Of a stretch of 64,000 bases of DNA, positions 21,301 through 32,208 are shown one piece after another. The position numbers were made by a program, and so were the translations under genes. The number at the start of each line of letters is the position of its first letter. The stretch's first letter is position 1. Source of the stretch: Cloeon dipterum (Eukaryota; Arthropoda; Insecta; Ephemeroptera; Baetidae); the NCBI RefSeq assembly GCF_949628265.1, contig NC_088787.1, positions 1,354,501 through 1,418,500 on the forward strand. Reading direction: 5' to 3'. The notes beneath the pieces are model-generated. The model worked only from the letters and a program-made list of their open reading frames with translations, did not search any database and was not told where the DNA came from.

Positions 21301-22104
21301 TAGTACAGCTTTTGGTACAACGTTGAATCTGTCTCGGAGCCGTCTGCTTTTCCCTGCTGTTCCGGATATATCTGATTTAAAAAAATAAATGTGAGATACA
21401 CTAATTTTCTTAAATAGAAAAAACATTACTGCATAGAATATTCCTTTGTTGTCATGCGACCACAGCATCGGGGAAAACTTGACATTTTCCAGCACCTCCG
21501 GATAATCACGCCCTGAATTTCAGAGATAAAAAATTATAATCACGCTCTGTATTTTGATTAATGCCTGTTTCGGCGTCTCTAAAGTGGATGGTGTTCCAGT
21601 CTGAGCCGCTTTTGCTCAGGCAGTAACTCATGGTTTTGCCGTCCTCGGAAAACTCAGTGTCAGTCAGCGCCACTGTGCCATCTTCGGACAGCTCGTTCGG
21701 GTCGAAAAACACGGAGGCCTCGCCGTGTAAATCATCCTGCACGTACAGCACGCTGAAAAATATTTGATGCGTTAAAAACACAACTGCTCTTCCATCGGTA
21801 ACCAGCAATATTACTTCTGATTCTGGAGGCCGGAGTTATTGTAGAAGTAGTAGCGGTCGCCATGGCGCGAGGGACACGAGTATCTTGGAAAGTTCGTGAG
21901 CTGCGTGAGGCGGCTCTTGATTTCCTCCCTGTAATTGAAGTTTTCCAGGTACGGCTGGGTAATGGCGTTCTGCTTTTCTACGAACTCCTTGCACTCGGCC
22001 GATTCGGGATCCTCGAGCCAACGGTAGGGATCCGTGACCTTGGTGCCGTGGAAATCGTCCACGACGCTCTCGTCCCTCCTGGCAACCGGGTAGTTGAAGG
22101 CCAT
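18339..22104 (-). CDS. Prolyl endopeptidase (serine protease family S9A)
   Basis: Cytosolic enzyme that cleaves short peptides after proline. Eleven exons: 22104-21815, 21752-21565, 21512-21430, 21371-21229, 21174-21012, 20595-20395, 20340-20155, 20102-19840, 19519-19039, 18738-18670 and 18404-18339, summing to 711 codons with stop; 710 aa is also the length of the mammalian enzyme. The N-terminal beta-propeller is in exons 1-7. The catalytic domain shows [21 protein letters not shown], nucleophile Ser in GGSNGGLL, Asp in the [10 protein letters not shown] region and His in KAGHGGGKP. Exon 2 ends with a GC donor (ACAG|GCATTA), chosen because it preserves family length and frame. The start at 22104 aligns with the family N-terminus; a 5'UTR exon lies near 22634-22745. 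All key residues are present, so the gene looks functional. It is an unrelated single-copy gene separating the two Yellow arrays. Confidence 0.96.
19584..19646 (+). pseudogene. 5S rRNA-like fragment inside an endopeptidase intron
   Basis: About 60 nt match the 5' half of eukaryotic 5S rRNA, including GGTTCTCGTTCGATCACCGA and AAGTTAGGCAAC (the box A region). Similarity fades after that. It lies antisense to the host gene in intron 8, which at ~320 nt is much longer than most other introns of the gene. It is a pseudogene or the head of a 5S-derived SINE. Confidence 0.7.
20597..21011. other. Large endopeptidase intron with unassigned insertion
   Basis: This intron is about 415 nt while most others in the gene are 50-130 nt. 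The middle part (about 20745-20950) is less AT-rich and may be an insertion. I do not recognise it. Confidence 0.3.
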
Positions 22105-22633
22105 GCTCGCAACACGATCCTGCACGTTGTCCACCTGCTGCAGATAGAAAGGGGCTTCAAGAAATTTTGAATAAAAAATGAATCAAATAAACTGGTTAAT
22201 TTTGACGAAACCAAATATTTTTAATGTCAATTAAAAAAGCACATATTGACGATGCAATGTAAACTGGCCAATCCGTGCCTGTTTTTAATTTGTTTGTCCA
22301 GTCCGTGCCTGAGACGCTCGCATGCCAAGCAGCGGAGCCGACGGGGGAGAGAAAAATGAACTGACAGGTACACAAGACGCGCAAGGAAGGAAGGAAGAAG
22401 ATCCAAATGTTTGGGAACTAATTAAAATTTTTATTGCTGCGCTGAGAATGTTGAGATCGCAGAGAATGATTATTTTATGCCAGTGTAATAAAGGTCTACT
22501 TTTTATAGAAGTAATTCGGATTAATAAAACGAGGATTTAGTGGGACGGAAAGGGGGTTGAGATATTACTTACTGACTTTTTGATTGGATTTCACAACAAT
22601 AATTATTTAAAATTTGATTTAATAAGAGACTTA

Positions 22634-22745
22634 CGGAGAACTGATGCTGCAAACTGCGAGAAAATGTGGTGAGAATAGCAGAGGACTAACGTGTGCACTG
22701 CTCGACGCTCTGACTGACACTGATTGTGAGCTGCAACGAGCGAGC
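22634..22745 (-). other. Probable 5'UTR exon of the prolyl endopeptidase
   Basis: Minus strand ends in TTCTCC|GTAAGT; the next acceptor is TATCTGCAG near 22143, 35-40 nt upstream of the ATG at 22104. Joining them does not give a frame that extends the protein, so it is most likely untranslated. The region holds AGTCAGAGCG and ATCAGTG initiator-like sequence. Confidence 0.4.
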
Positions 22746-23135
22746 AGAGGACCACCCACAGGCGACCGTTAAAAAGGTGAATGACCGGGCGGCTGCATTC
22801 CAAACAGCGGGTGGTTTGGAGTTTGGAAAGAAGCTGGCTTCCAAAAGCGGAGAGAAAAATTAAGCCACAAAAAGGCTCCCACGGAGCAACATTCTTATTT
22901 ATTTACCAATTTATCTCGACGTCAACCAGATAATGCTTTTTCTCTCTCGTTATTTTTGTAATCCTTAAAACTTAAAATAAATTCTCTTGGCTTGATATTT
23001 ATTTGTGTCAAATAAATTGTAGCCTCCGTGAAGTAAAATATAAAGCTTATTCTCACTTTATTTACTTTATTATTGAAAATGTACAAAACCAGCAAGAAGA
23101 GCACGCAAAACCCTGGTTTTTTCCGCGCACATTTA

Positions 23136-24124
23136 TCACACATCTGGCTTATGTTTCTTCGTGATCCGAGCTGAGCGTTCCACGCTAGGTATACCGTTCC
23201 TAATTACCAAGCAAGGAATCCACGTTACTTGCCTAATTTGGTGATTTCTTTCGTGCTCGACAGCATCGTGAGATGGGACATCGCACACTTTACGAGTGAA
23301 TCGCGTCCTCATGTGCTTCGCAATCTGGTTAATCTTCAAGGTCGAAGCACCGCACTCGTTTGTGTACGCGAATTTTGTACATTTCAGGTATTTGTCCCCG
23401 AAAAAGAGTTCATCTCTCATTTGCTCGGAGTTTGTGAAAATTCTTTCGCGGGAGCTTGGGTAATTAAGTCCAAACGTATCTGAAATAAATATCCTATAGT
23501 TGTGGTTAACAATTTAAACATGAATCAGCGGGGAGCAGATTCGTGCGACGCGCAGATATGGAGAATGGCGCGAAAAATCGGTCACGTGAAAATGCGCTAA
23601 AAGAACCAAAATTTGCATTACTCTTAACTAATTATGTCTTTTGGATCGAAAAAACAAACTCTTGACACTCGTACGGCAATCCAATGTTTCCCACAGGCAG
23701 ACGCCATCTTGGATCTGCGCAGTGCGAACACATTTTATCGCCCATCCGGCCCCCGCTGACATAAATCTCGATCTGCCGTGGGAGAAAAGGAAAATCAAGA
23801 AAGACACTCACCTTCGGGAAAGGCGTAGTTGTGTGTCAGGTAAACGTTGCTTTCTGTTTTTCTGACCTTATCCTCTGACTCCCTTTTAAAGCTGAATTCA
23901 AATGTAATGATCGAAAACCAAGATGTATAGTAACAAACATACCAGTGCTTTTCAATGCAGTCGAAGCAAACGAAGTCACAATTGACGATGGGAGCCTTTC
24001 CTGGCGTCTCCCTCAAGGATTTGTTTTCACAGATCGGCTTTCCGTTCGCTAGACTCAGTCGGGACACTTTCAAAAATCCGTCCTGCTCTATTTTGTCGCA
24101 GTAAAAGCACACGAATTCGTCCAT
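23136..24124 (-). CDS. ZAD-like zinc-finger protein
   Basis: Three exons: 24124-23943, 23891-23812, 23479-23136, 202 codons with stop; splice phases (2, 1) agree. The N-terminus has FVCFYC about residues 4-9 and FVCFDC about residues 52-57, a C2...C2 layout like the insect ZAD domain, which mediates dimerisation of zinc-finger proteins. Exon 2 is a charged linker. Exon 3 has Cys/His-rich stretches (LKCTKFAYTNEC, HMRTRFTRKVC, HDAVEHERNH) that look like atypical C2H2 fingers with irregular spacing. A nuclear DNA-binding role is plausible by family, but the fingers are poor matches. It resembles the broken genes at 13493 and 17755, which may be escaped copies of it or of a relative. Confidence 0.65.
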
Positions 24125-24491
24125 GAGGTAGAGTGAAGATTTGAGAGACAGCTGATCTGCTGGATGCTGGATGTATAGGTGTGTAAGCTAAGGAGCTAAA
24201 CTCATTTGCATCGTTATTCGCCAAAAATTAATAATCCTGGATGAAAATCGTAGTCTAAGCTTACAGAAAGATATTTTGTGTCAGTTTGTTTCTGTTTTTA
24301 AATATTTATAATCACAAAAAAGACAGCCATAAGTCAAACTCTCTTAGCTCCCTTGAATTACCCACCCTAAAATATTCTCCCTTATGAGTTCCAGGGAAGT
24401 TCTATGTTTGCAATTGGCTTCTAGGGAGCTGGAAATCACGCGGCAATTTCGAAAAGCACAGAAAAAACGGTTTAATGCGATAACACGCTCT

Positions 24492-24752
24492 TTACTTTTT
24501 TTGATCGTTCAGGAAGTTTGACATCCGCACGTGATTCATCTCCATTTCCTTGATCGGCCTTTCACCTCAGGTCCTGGCAACCGGTGAACCTGGTGTCTTT
24601 TCGTTGGTCTGCTTGAACATTTTGTAGTTCTTGCTTTTGTTATCTGGGTGCTCAGGCCGAGCATGTGTTTTACTCGTTTTTATCAGAAACATATATGTAT
24701 TTCCTTCCAGCTGCGCACTGATAAAACTCTCGAATGACTCGAATATCCTGCT
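24492..24752 (-). pseudogene. Unidentified coding-like exon with an in-frame TGA
   Basis: After an acceptor (TGTATTTCAG) the minus strand is open for 61 codons with a protein-like composition (FESFISAQLEGNTYMF, ARPEHPDNKSKNYKMFKQ), meets TGA at 24567-24569, then continues open in the same frame (GERPIKEMEMNHVRMSNFL) to TAA at 24492-24494. A CGA to TGA change would explain the break. I see no upstream exon and do not recognise the family. It could be a gene remnant, the last exon of a gene I have not resolved, or chance. Confidence 0.35.
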
Positions 24753-24759
24753 CTGAAAT

Positions 24760-26420
24760 ACAGTATAGTAAGAGCATTATTTTCGAGACAATATGTAATG
24801 AGCACGTCAGGTGTGCTGCCACATTGTGGTTAAGTGGTCAAGCTCTGGGGCTCTGATGAAGTGCCTTTTTGAAACTATATTTTTGTGGCGCAATCTTCCG
24901 GCTGATATTGATAACTCATAAAGATTTGTGGCCAATCAGTTCTCTGCTCGTTTTATTCTTTTTTACAGACTGATTTCATACAAAACATCAATTAAGCACA
25001 TCCTCTCCCCTCCTCGACATTTTAAGGTTAGCCCTGTCAATTAGAGAGAATGCAGAAGTGAAAATGCGCGCTCACTTTGCTCACAAAACATCAGCTTCCT
25101 CGTCGCGCCTTTAAAAGAGAGGAAAGAATAGGAGCTTTGAGCCGATAATAAAGCGACAATATGTAATCGAGCTATCAACCAGACGATGGCGCCACGATTC
25201 AGATTTGCAGCAACGCCTTAGAGGTTGACCACTCTTCCGCCTCGTGGCAGCTCACCAGCTCTCCCACCAACGACATCTATTGGTTTTAGAATAAAATGCG
25301 TTATATTTAAGCCAATTATTAAAGCAATTACATTTAAAGCGCAAATTCCTCCCCACCATTTGAAATTTTGTTTCCCTTGGACAGTGCAAGATAAATTTAA
25401 GGTTAAAAGCTAAATAAATGAGACCTTATTGCACCTTCATGTGTAAAAATAATATTTTTTGTCCTTTATGACAAGTGAAAAACTAAGGAGTGGCAATTAC
25501 TGATCTGACGATGAGATCATAGTCGTCTCGCACCCTTTCGCCACATAAAAATCGGTAAGCAGAAAAGGGTTTTTCTTGTCGACACACAGGCTGCTTTTCA
25601 ACACTTAGATTTATCAAGGGGAAACCCAAAGGCGTTGAAAAATTTCCGGGTTCAATGTAAAACGCTTTACCTCCAGAGCTGCGCTTGTACATTTTATTAA
25701 AATTTATAACGCGTAGTTGCAATGAAAGGAAAAACTAGCTCTGGGACTTCTTTGCTGGAAAAGAAATATGATTAATGGAATTGCATTAGATTAATGGAGC
25801 AAACAGGTCAAGAGGAAACATTTATTTGACAATTACCATTCTCTCAGACTCAGACCCATAATGTAGTCTGGGATGACTGGTTCTCTTTCAGACCTTCAGT
25901 TAAACATATGAAATAAAAAAGTCAAGATCGGGCTTTTAGAGATATGAAAATCTCTTTTATGTATATAATAAATCAAGTATGGAATTCGTAGCAAAAAAAG
26001 GTGCGCAATATTTAGATTTCCTGATTGTGGATTAATACATTTTTTCCTTGTGCGTTCGCAAAGCGAAGTGGAGGCCTGCTTATCGCAGTGGTCAGACCAC
26101 AGTTAATCAAACTCTGACGCAAACGAATATCGTGTTTGAAAAAAAATGCAATAAATAGTTCAGGGCTTGCTTGAACCAATAATTTGTTATATTTGCTGCT
26201 GACGAGGTTAATTTTATTCACGCGCATTCCCTTTAATATTCATATCGAAAACACTTCGTTTGTTGAGGATTTAAATACTTTTCTGGACTCTGGAGTCCAG
26301 CTTTATTAATTAACATAATAGTGGGAGAAACTATCCTATAACCTATTTAACAGTATTTTGCTGATATTTTGGGATTTCCAATTTTCTCTGCGCAGGAATT
26401 TATTCCGACTGCTTTTTCTT
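24760..26420. other. Mostly empty stretch between the two Yellow arrays
   Basis: Apart from the ORF at 25483-25722 and an iterated block at 26035-26165, I see no gene. The latter (CGCAAAGCGAAGTGGAGGCC, CTCTGACGCAAACGAATATC) is the first member of the repeat seen throughout the plus array. Confidence 0.45.
25483..25722 (-). CDS. Small hypothetical ORF
   Basis: An 80-codon ORF with two candidate starts (25722 and the ATG ten codons later, giving MYKRSSGGKAFYIEPGNF). Composition is protein-like (GNFSTPLGFPL, YRFLCGERVRDDYDLI), but there is no recognised domain, no signal peptide and no clear promoter. It may be an exon fragment. Confidence 0.25.
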   Translation of the reverse strand: MQLRVINFNKMYKRSSGGKAFYIEPGNFSTPLGFPLINLSVEKQPVCRQEKPFSAYRFLCGERVRDDYDLIVRSVIATP

Positions 26421-26424
26421 TTAT

Positions 26425-26566
26425 CAGCACCTTTATCAAAATCAAATCCAGAGTGAAAATTTCCGGGTGTGCCGCTTGAGGCGAGCTAGTTGCTTTCTAA
26501 AGTCACTCGAAATGCGGCGAACACGCCCTGCGACTCAACTCTGTTTCACTCTGTGAGGTTTGTACC
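26425..26566 (+). promoter_or_regulatory. Promoter/5'UTR module of gene F
   Basis: Shared module of the plus array: CCTTTATCAAAATC, then TTTCCGGGTG, GGCGAGCTAGTTGCTTTC and GTCACTCG, ending in a leader whose donor is GTGAG|GTTTGT (exon end 26557). The acceptor TTTTCAG is at 26759, 18 nt before the ATG. No canonical TATA in this copy. Confidence 0.55.
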
Positions 26567-26777
26567 TTTTTTCTAAATATTTAGAGCTTTTTTCGCAACT
26601 TTGATCAAGTGGAGTTGAACAAATGGGGCTCTTGTTACTTTTTCACTATAATATATTGTTTAATTAAATAAAAAACACTTAATTGAACATAGAGATGAGC
26701 GGCTTCGTAAAAAAACCAGACTACAAAACACATAAATGTGTTTTAAATCTAATTTTCAGTTCTAAAGCTTGAGAGGC

Positions 26778-29190
26778 ATGGCTCCGTTCTACTGTTTCGT
26801 CATTTTTCTCTGCCTTTCCGTGGCCAACGCTGTCAACTTCACTTCCATTTACAATTGGCCCGATGGATTGGATTATGAGTGGCCATCAGGCGCCAGGAAA
26901 GAAGGAACATTCAAACCAGAGGATATTGAACCTCGTTACATGGCTATCTACGGAGAAAGGATATTCCTCAGCCTTGAGAAGTACGGTCAAATTAAAATTC
27001 CGGTGAGTCTGGTGTCTTTGCCGACGAGCAACGCGTCCTCTTCGGCCACTCCGAAGCTGACTGCATTCCCTTCGTGGGACGAACATGATGTAAGTCCCTC
27101 AATATTTTTTAATTTTGCGGAATCCACTGAAATGTCTAGCTTGAATTTTGCGGCACTTTCAAGCGGCGCTTAATCCTATATCTGTTTTCCCTCACTAACG
27201 CTTGGGGTGGGGGTGAGGGGCTTCTCCGGTCACGTGGGCCCCCAAAATTAAGAATGCCCCGGCGATTTTTTGGATAACAGTGCAACCCTGTGCATGCAAC
27301 GAATACGTATTCATAGAGACCATTTAGACTTTTTATTTGGTTCACAATTCATGATCGTTTTAGCTTTTTAATAAGCGTTTTACTTCAAAATTCGATTTAA
27401 ATATAAAATTGAAAAAATAGTTAAATTTTTAGATTGCACGCCATTAAAAATACTATTGATGTGTGAAAATGAGAACGAACGAAATTTTTTAAAAATGGTT
27501 TATACTGTTTGAAGTGAAATTTCTACGTTGATCCGTTAAAGAATGGCAATTCGATGCTTTCTTGCAGAAATTTGGAAGCGATTGCTCGAAGATCCAGGCT
27601 GCAAGGGGGCTGCAAGTTGACACCACGGGAAGGCTGTGGGTGCAAGACAACGGTAGCAAGAATTGCAGTGCAAAACTCCGAATTTACAAACTGGAAAATA
27701 ACGACGAACTGGATCTGGAACACGAATTTCCTTTTCGTGGTTCCACTAACGATCTGGTCCTAGACCAAACTCCTCGTGGATATGTTGCATATATCGCAAG
27801 GTGGAGGGAAGAACACATTGTCGTGTTTAATTTGACGGCAAAGCGATCATGGTTTTTGAACACGCCAGGAATAGGATGGGACGGTTCAATTGCCCTTGCC
27901 CCTAAGAGCAATCCAAGAGAGCTCTACATTAGCGAATTAAACTCCCCAGAACTCTTTTCATTTTCCGTTAAGGACAGAACTATAAAACCGATTGGAAGAT
28001 GGACTGCATCTCCAACTAGAATGCTGATCGACAGCAATGGGACCTTGTATGCCGCATTTTGGTCAAAACACCACATTGCAATGTGGGACACTTCACAGAA
28101 ATTCCAGGAGAATCGTTTTCATCATCTTAAGGTATGTCATTAAAATAATTCAATCTTAATTTCGCGGCAGTTAAACATGGCAGTAAATTTTGGAATAGAG
28201 AATGACAACAGCTCGTTGCATATTTTAGGATGAAAGCCAGGATAATAATTGGCCGTTTTCATTTGCCTTGGATTCATCCGGAATATTATGGATAACTGAA
28301 CGTAATAAAACAGGGGGCAAACCAAGGTACAGGCTTCTAAAGGCTGAAGTCAGCGCTAGCTCTTACATCTTTGATTATCCACTAACAGGTGATTAAATCC
28401 TACGATATAGCTATTCACATTTAATACAATTCAAAAAGCCCATGTTAAAATAACACGAAATATAAAATTACAATAACATTTCCTCCAAATTCTGTTAACT
28501 TCGCTGTGATTAGATGACAGTTGGAATATCGTTTCGTTAGAAAAAATGAGATTATGTCGAAATTTTGCAGTTACGCCAGCCATTCCAACCACCACTACCA
28601 TTTCCCAAACGACCAAACCAACGCCTGTCTCCGTTGCAGAACGATCGAACTTGTCTTTTCCGACCACAACACAATCTTCGACGCCTGCTGAAGAACATCG
28701 GCTGTTGAATATCATTCTTATCTTCTCCAACGTGTTCAGCGTCGTCTTGTTGAGCATTGTCATTATTTGGCTCGTCTTGAAACTGGAGAGAAAAAATTCC
28801 CTTTCGCAAAACACGAACGAGGCCCAACAAATGTCCGTTTTACCCGACGAGCCGGCCGAGTACGATGACGTCGGCCCCGAGGAAGTGCAGTACGAGGAAG
28901 TAAAAAACGACCAGGCTGCCGCACGGCCCCCTTCTCCTGGTCTCTACGAGCCACCGATACGTCTCAGCCCGCGATCGGCGAGAAGAGTGAAAGCGATGCC
29001 TGAGAGGCAGAAGACTTTCGAGGAATTTGGAGAGGCGCCTCTTCCTCCAGTCCAGTTCGAGTACGACTACGTCCGCACTGCTGAACCGGAACCTCTGTAC
29101 GATCAAGTTAAACCGGAACCTTCGGCTACGACACCACGTTTTGATGACGCTTCTTACGAGTCAGCGCAATACCTACAACTCCTCAATTGA
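26778..29190 (+). CDS. Gene F: Yellow-family transmembrane receptor with ITAM-like tail
   Basis: Exons 26778-27089, 27568-28131, 28229-28388 and 28571-29190, 552 codons with stop. I use the ATG at 26778 (MAPFYCFVIFLCLSVANA signal peptide). Exons 1-3 give the Yellow ectodomain: [47 protein letters not shown], then LDSSGILWIT. Exon 4 begins with a Thr/Pro/Ser-rich stalk, then a TM helix (LNIILIFSNVFSVVLLSIVI region), basic KLERKN, and a long tail. The tail has YDDVGPEEVQYEEV and YDYVRTAEPEPLYDQV, two YxxV pairs with 6 and 8 residues between, plus LYEPPI, a conserved LSPRSARRVKAMP block and YLQLL near the end. VQYEEV also fits the ITIM form. Signalling by tyrosine phosphorylation is inferred; the ectodomain ligand is unknown. 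Confidence 0.9.
27105..27325 (+). repeat. Shared block in intron 1 of genes F, G and L
   Basis: TTTTGCGGAATCCACTGAAA, GGCACTTTCAAGCGGCGC, CCCTCACTAACGCTTGGGGT, AAAATTAAGAATGCCCCGGC and CATGCAACGAATACGTATTC are shared with 32550-32790 (G) and 58820-59050 (L). Genes H, I, J and K lack it. Either an insertion in the ancestor of F, G and L or a conserved intronic element. Confidence 0.65.
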
Positions 29191-29220
29191 GCACCATCAG
29201 ATCTTGATTCTTAATATATG

Positions 29221-29930
29221 AATAAAAATATTAATTTTCCTTTCATAGACGCATATATATATCTTTAACGTGTATTGTTAACTTAAACCTTTATTAATTC
29301 TATGTATTTTATGTTCAATAATCAATCCGTTGAGTTTTTATGAATAAACTTACTTATTTTGTACAGAATAAAAATTTGGAAACACTAGTAAATTAATCAA
29401 ATGATTTATTTATTATTTACCCTCCAATTTTTATCAAATCGATTCAGAGCGAGAAGCGAGAAGGAAAAAGCTGCGGAGATTGGAGCGAACGCGGCGGTGG
29501 TGGGCCGACAATAAGCCAGCGTAGTAGTCACAAGGACGTAAAACGCGTCGTGTTAAATTGAGATATTTTAAAATCCTCATTTCCTCTTCGGCAGCCAAGC
29601 ACCAGCCGGATAAAAAGAAAAAGACGTTTAATTCTATGCATCGCCTCCGATGAAAAATTAGTAGCAACGTCGCGCATTCATTTGTCTCGAAGTCGTCTCT
29701 TTTTATCTGTGTGAAACACAAGGCTAGGATAAAAATTAAGATTTTTCGTGGCCTGAATTAGTTTGTTTAATATTTAAAATGGGCGCTGCTGAAAAATATA
29801 GAGTTAAAATGGAATATAATAGCTTTAAAGAGGCACAAAATTCAGATGAAATTTAAATATTTTACGCTCCAGGAACACTAAAAAGTTGAGCTTGACCATG
29901 AAACCGGGGGTATCACTCAATGCTTTTAGT
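29221..29930. other. 3'UTR of gene F and downstream spacer
   Basis: AATAAA-type signals occur at 29220 and near 29343. A GC-richer block at 29440-29520 (GAGAAGCGAGAAGGAAAAAG, GGAGCGAACGCGGCGGTGG) recurs at 35435-35510 and 61535-61610, showing that spacer and gene were duplicated together. No gene seen. Confidence 0.5.
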
Positions 29931-29935
29931 TTCAC

Positions 29936-30450
29936 AGTGGCCGCCAGAGGCAGCGTCGTCGGTCGCCGCCACAGCCTGATTGTGATAGTTCAGAAGCCGC
30001 CTCACTGAGACACAGCGCTGCTGGCACTCGGCGTGACGTCAGTTTTGGAGGGGAGAAAATCGGCATGAAGAACAGGCACGCGACTTTGAGTAGCATACAG
30101 CAGGAGGGGGAACGAATGAAGCAAAAAAGAGGCGGAGCTTGCAAAGTCAAAGCCAAGAGAAGAGGTTCAGCAGTTGCCTCACTCAGACGTGGCGCTGGTA
30201 GCGCTTTCTGTGACGTCATAGATGGAGGGGGAAGGCTTACCAATGAAACAGGCACGTGACTTTGAATGGCATAGCCAAGCGTACGGAGGGGGAAACGAAT
30301 GAAATGAATCAAGTGCGCAAAAGGTAGCGCTGGGAAATAAAATAACTAAAAAGAAAGCTGCTGTTTTGAGAAGAGTTGAATCAAGCGGACCGACGCGCAT
30401 GTGCCCTGCGCACATCCACTCCTCCTCTCTTTGTTAAAATAGTTTTCGCT
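29936..30450 (+). repeat. CRE-bearing intergenic block, copy 1 (after gene F)
   Basis: Starts with GGCCGCCAGAGGCAGCGTCG and contains two TGACGTCA sites (30034-30041 and 30211-30218). A variant of the AGGTGGCGCT motif (AGGTAGCGCT near 30322) and CGCATGTGCCCTGCGCA follow. Related copies lie after most plus-array genes. Confidence 0.7.
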
Positions 30451-30697
30451 AGCGGCTCTGTGTCAAAACTAGTGAATATCTAAATTATAAATCTATAACT
30501 GCATGTTTTTGTATATTATACAGACACTCTTTTCCATTATTTTTCCGCATATCCAGAGATTAAATAAATTATTTTGTATTGGCCAAGTGTATTGATTGAA
30601 AATTAAAGTGATAAACTTTCAGCAGCTCTCTATGGCAATTTTTTAGATTTTTTTTAAACAAGTCAATCTTGCTGCTTGAATTGTGGCAGCAATTTTT

Positions 30698-31985
30698 CCT
30701 TGTACGTGTTAACGTGCGCAAAGCAAAGCGAGTTGCAGGCCTGTTTCTGCGGTTATAGGCTGACGTTGATAACTGCCACTCTTATCACACCCGATTGACG
30801 CAAATAAATATCCTGCTTGAAAATCGAACGCAATAAAATACTGCGGATAAACAGCCTGATTCGTGTTAAACTTTAAACTGTATCTCACTATTAGTCATTG
30901 CATATAGCTGAAGTAATAATTAATAGGCCCGAGCAGAAAGAGAAATTTGGTTTCATAGCTTCCTCTTTCTCCAGAAATTACCTTTTTCAAGAAATAAATC
31001 CCTTTTCCTCGGTGTGGTTCGGCTTTCCAGGTTGCGACTTCTATTTTCTTATCAATTAAACTCTGATTGATAACTCCTAATTGTGAAAGCAGCTTCGTCA
31101 CTGAAAACAAATAGAGAGCAGAAACTCGAAATAATGAGTTTAAATGCCTCTTCTCGCAATGGTCATCCCAGAACACGATTAATTCTCATATTTTATTATT
31201 TAGCCAGCCAGTTGGCTGCTGTTTTTATACATTCTTCTGAGTGGCGATCAAATGGGAGATTTTTACTAGCATAATCATGGATCTATGCAACACTGCAGAT
31301 TTCCTCTTGTCAGAGAGGGCAATAGGTAAATAATAAGGTGATTTATTGAAAAGATGAGCCAGCTCAACGGCATAGTTTTCGCGTCTTTCCAAAGGCTTTA
31401 GGGAAAAATGTGTATGGTGTATTCAATAAAAAATTCTCTGCGTGGGGAGGAGAATCGATTGGCTATACGATTAGGCCCAAGCTCCTCTGCGGCCATAATA
31501 TTAAAATTCTGTAAAACATAAAAGCTTTGGTCGGTCGAGCTACTTGAATAGCTCGATTTGTGGTGAATATTTTTCCTGGTTTGTATTGCGACCGAGGTTT
31601 CTGACGCATGTCTCTGCGGTTAGACCGGCTTCTATTTTAGCATCTTTTTATCGACCTCTGACGCAAAACATACATCCTGTTTGAAAATAAAACGCAAAAA
31701 CTCAAAGCCTTGTTTTTTATTCTAATTTATTACCTGCGATTTATAGCGCAATTTAACTAGGCGTAATGTTTTTTACTTATTATAGATGCAGCGCAATAAT
31801 TTTGATGTGAAATTGATTGTGATTTTCCAAGCCCTCTTAAAGAGCTTGTATTGATTTTCAAAAGCCTCGATGTGTGTTGAAAGTATTTTTATGTTTGATT
31901 GCCAATATCTAGTTTTGAATTTCCAGATTGTGTTGCTCAAAATTTCCTTATTTGGTGCGCAGCTCATTCCAACTGCTTATTGGTC
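30698..31985. repeat. Iterated ~130 nt blocks between genes F and G
   Basis: Two forms are seen. At 30698-30840: CGTGTTAACGTGCGCAAAGC, GGCCTGTTTCTGCGGTTATA, then a TTATCAC segment and GATTGACGCAAATAAATATC. At 31540-31700: AGCTCGATTTGTGGTGAATA, CTGACGCATGTCTCTGCGGT, then TTATCGACCTCTGACGCAAA. Both recur in every spacer to the right. The stretch between is AT-rich with no gene seen. Confidence 0.6.
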
Positions 31986-31989
31986 TATC

Positions 31990-32150
31990 GCCTTCTGCGT
32001 CGTGCCTTTATCAAAATCGATCGCGCTAAATAGGTTAAATTAGTTCCGTGTAGACTGCTATTAAAGGCAAGCTAATTGCCTTTAAAATCCACTCGTCTTT
32101 CTGTAACAGCTATGTACAGTTTGGACTCCGGTTTTTACCAGCGCGAGCAG
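31990..32150 (+). promoter_or_regulatory. Promoter/5'UTR module of gene G
   Basis: GCCTTTATCAAAATCGATCG, then TTCCGTGTAGACTGCTATTA (AAGG follows) and the ATTGCCTTTAAAATCCACTC leader. At the usual donor position this copy reads GAGCAG|AT instead of GT, so the 5'UTR intron may be spliced elsewhere or retained. Confidence 0.5.
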
Positions 32151-32208
32151 ATACAAGCATTTTAATCACACATTTTTAAACTTTATCTAGTTCCGAAACA
32201 TTCGAGTC

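Noticed and set aside
22603-22803. Minus-strand ORF with a GRLWVV string upstream of the endopeptidase
   Set aside because: The match to the Yellow GRLWV motif is isolated, with no other Yellow motif in the frame; the region better fits a 5'UTR exon.
24810-24870. tRNA-like stretch (GTGGTTAAGTGGTCAAGCTC)
   Set aside because: Resembles an A box, but I see no B box or cloverleaf, so I do not call a tRNA.
29434-30415. Minus-strand ORFs rich in Ser/Pro across the CRE blocks
   Set aside because: They recur only because the repeat recurs, change frame between copies and show no domain.
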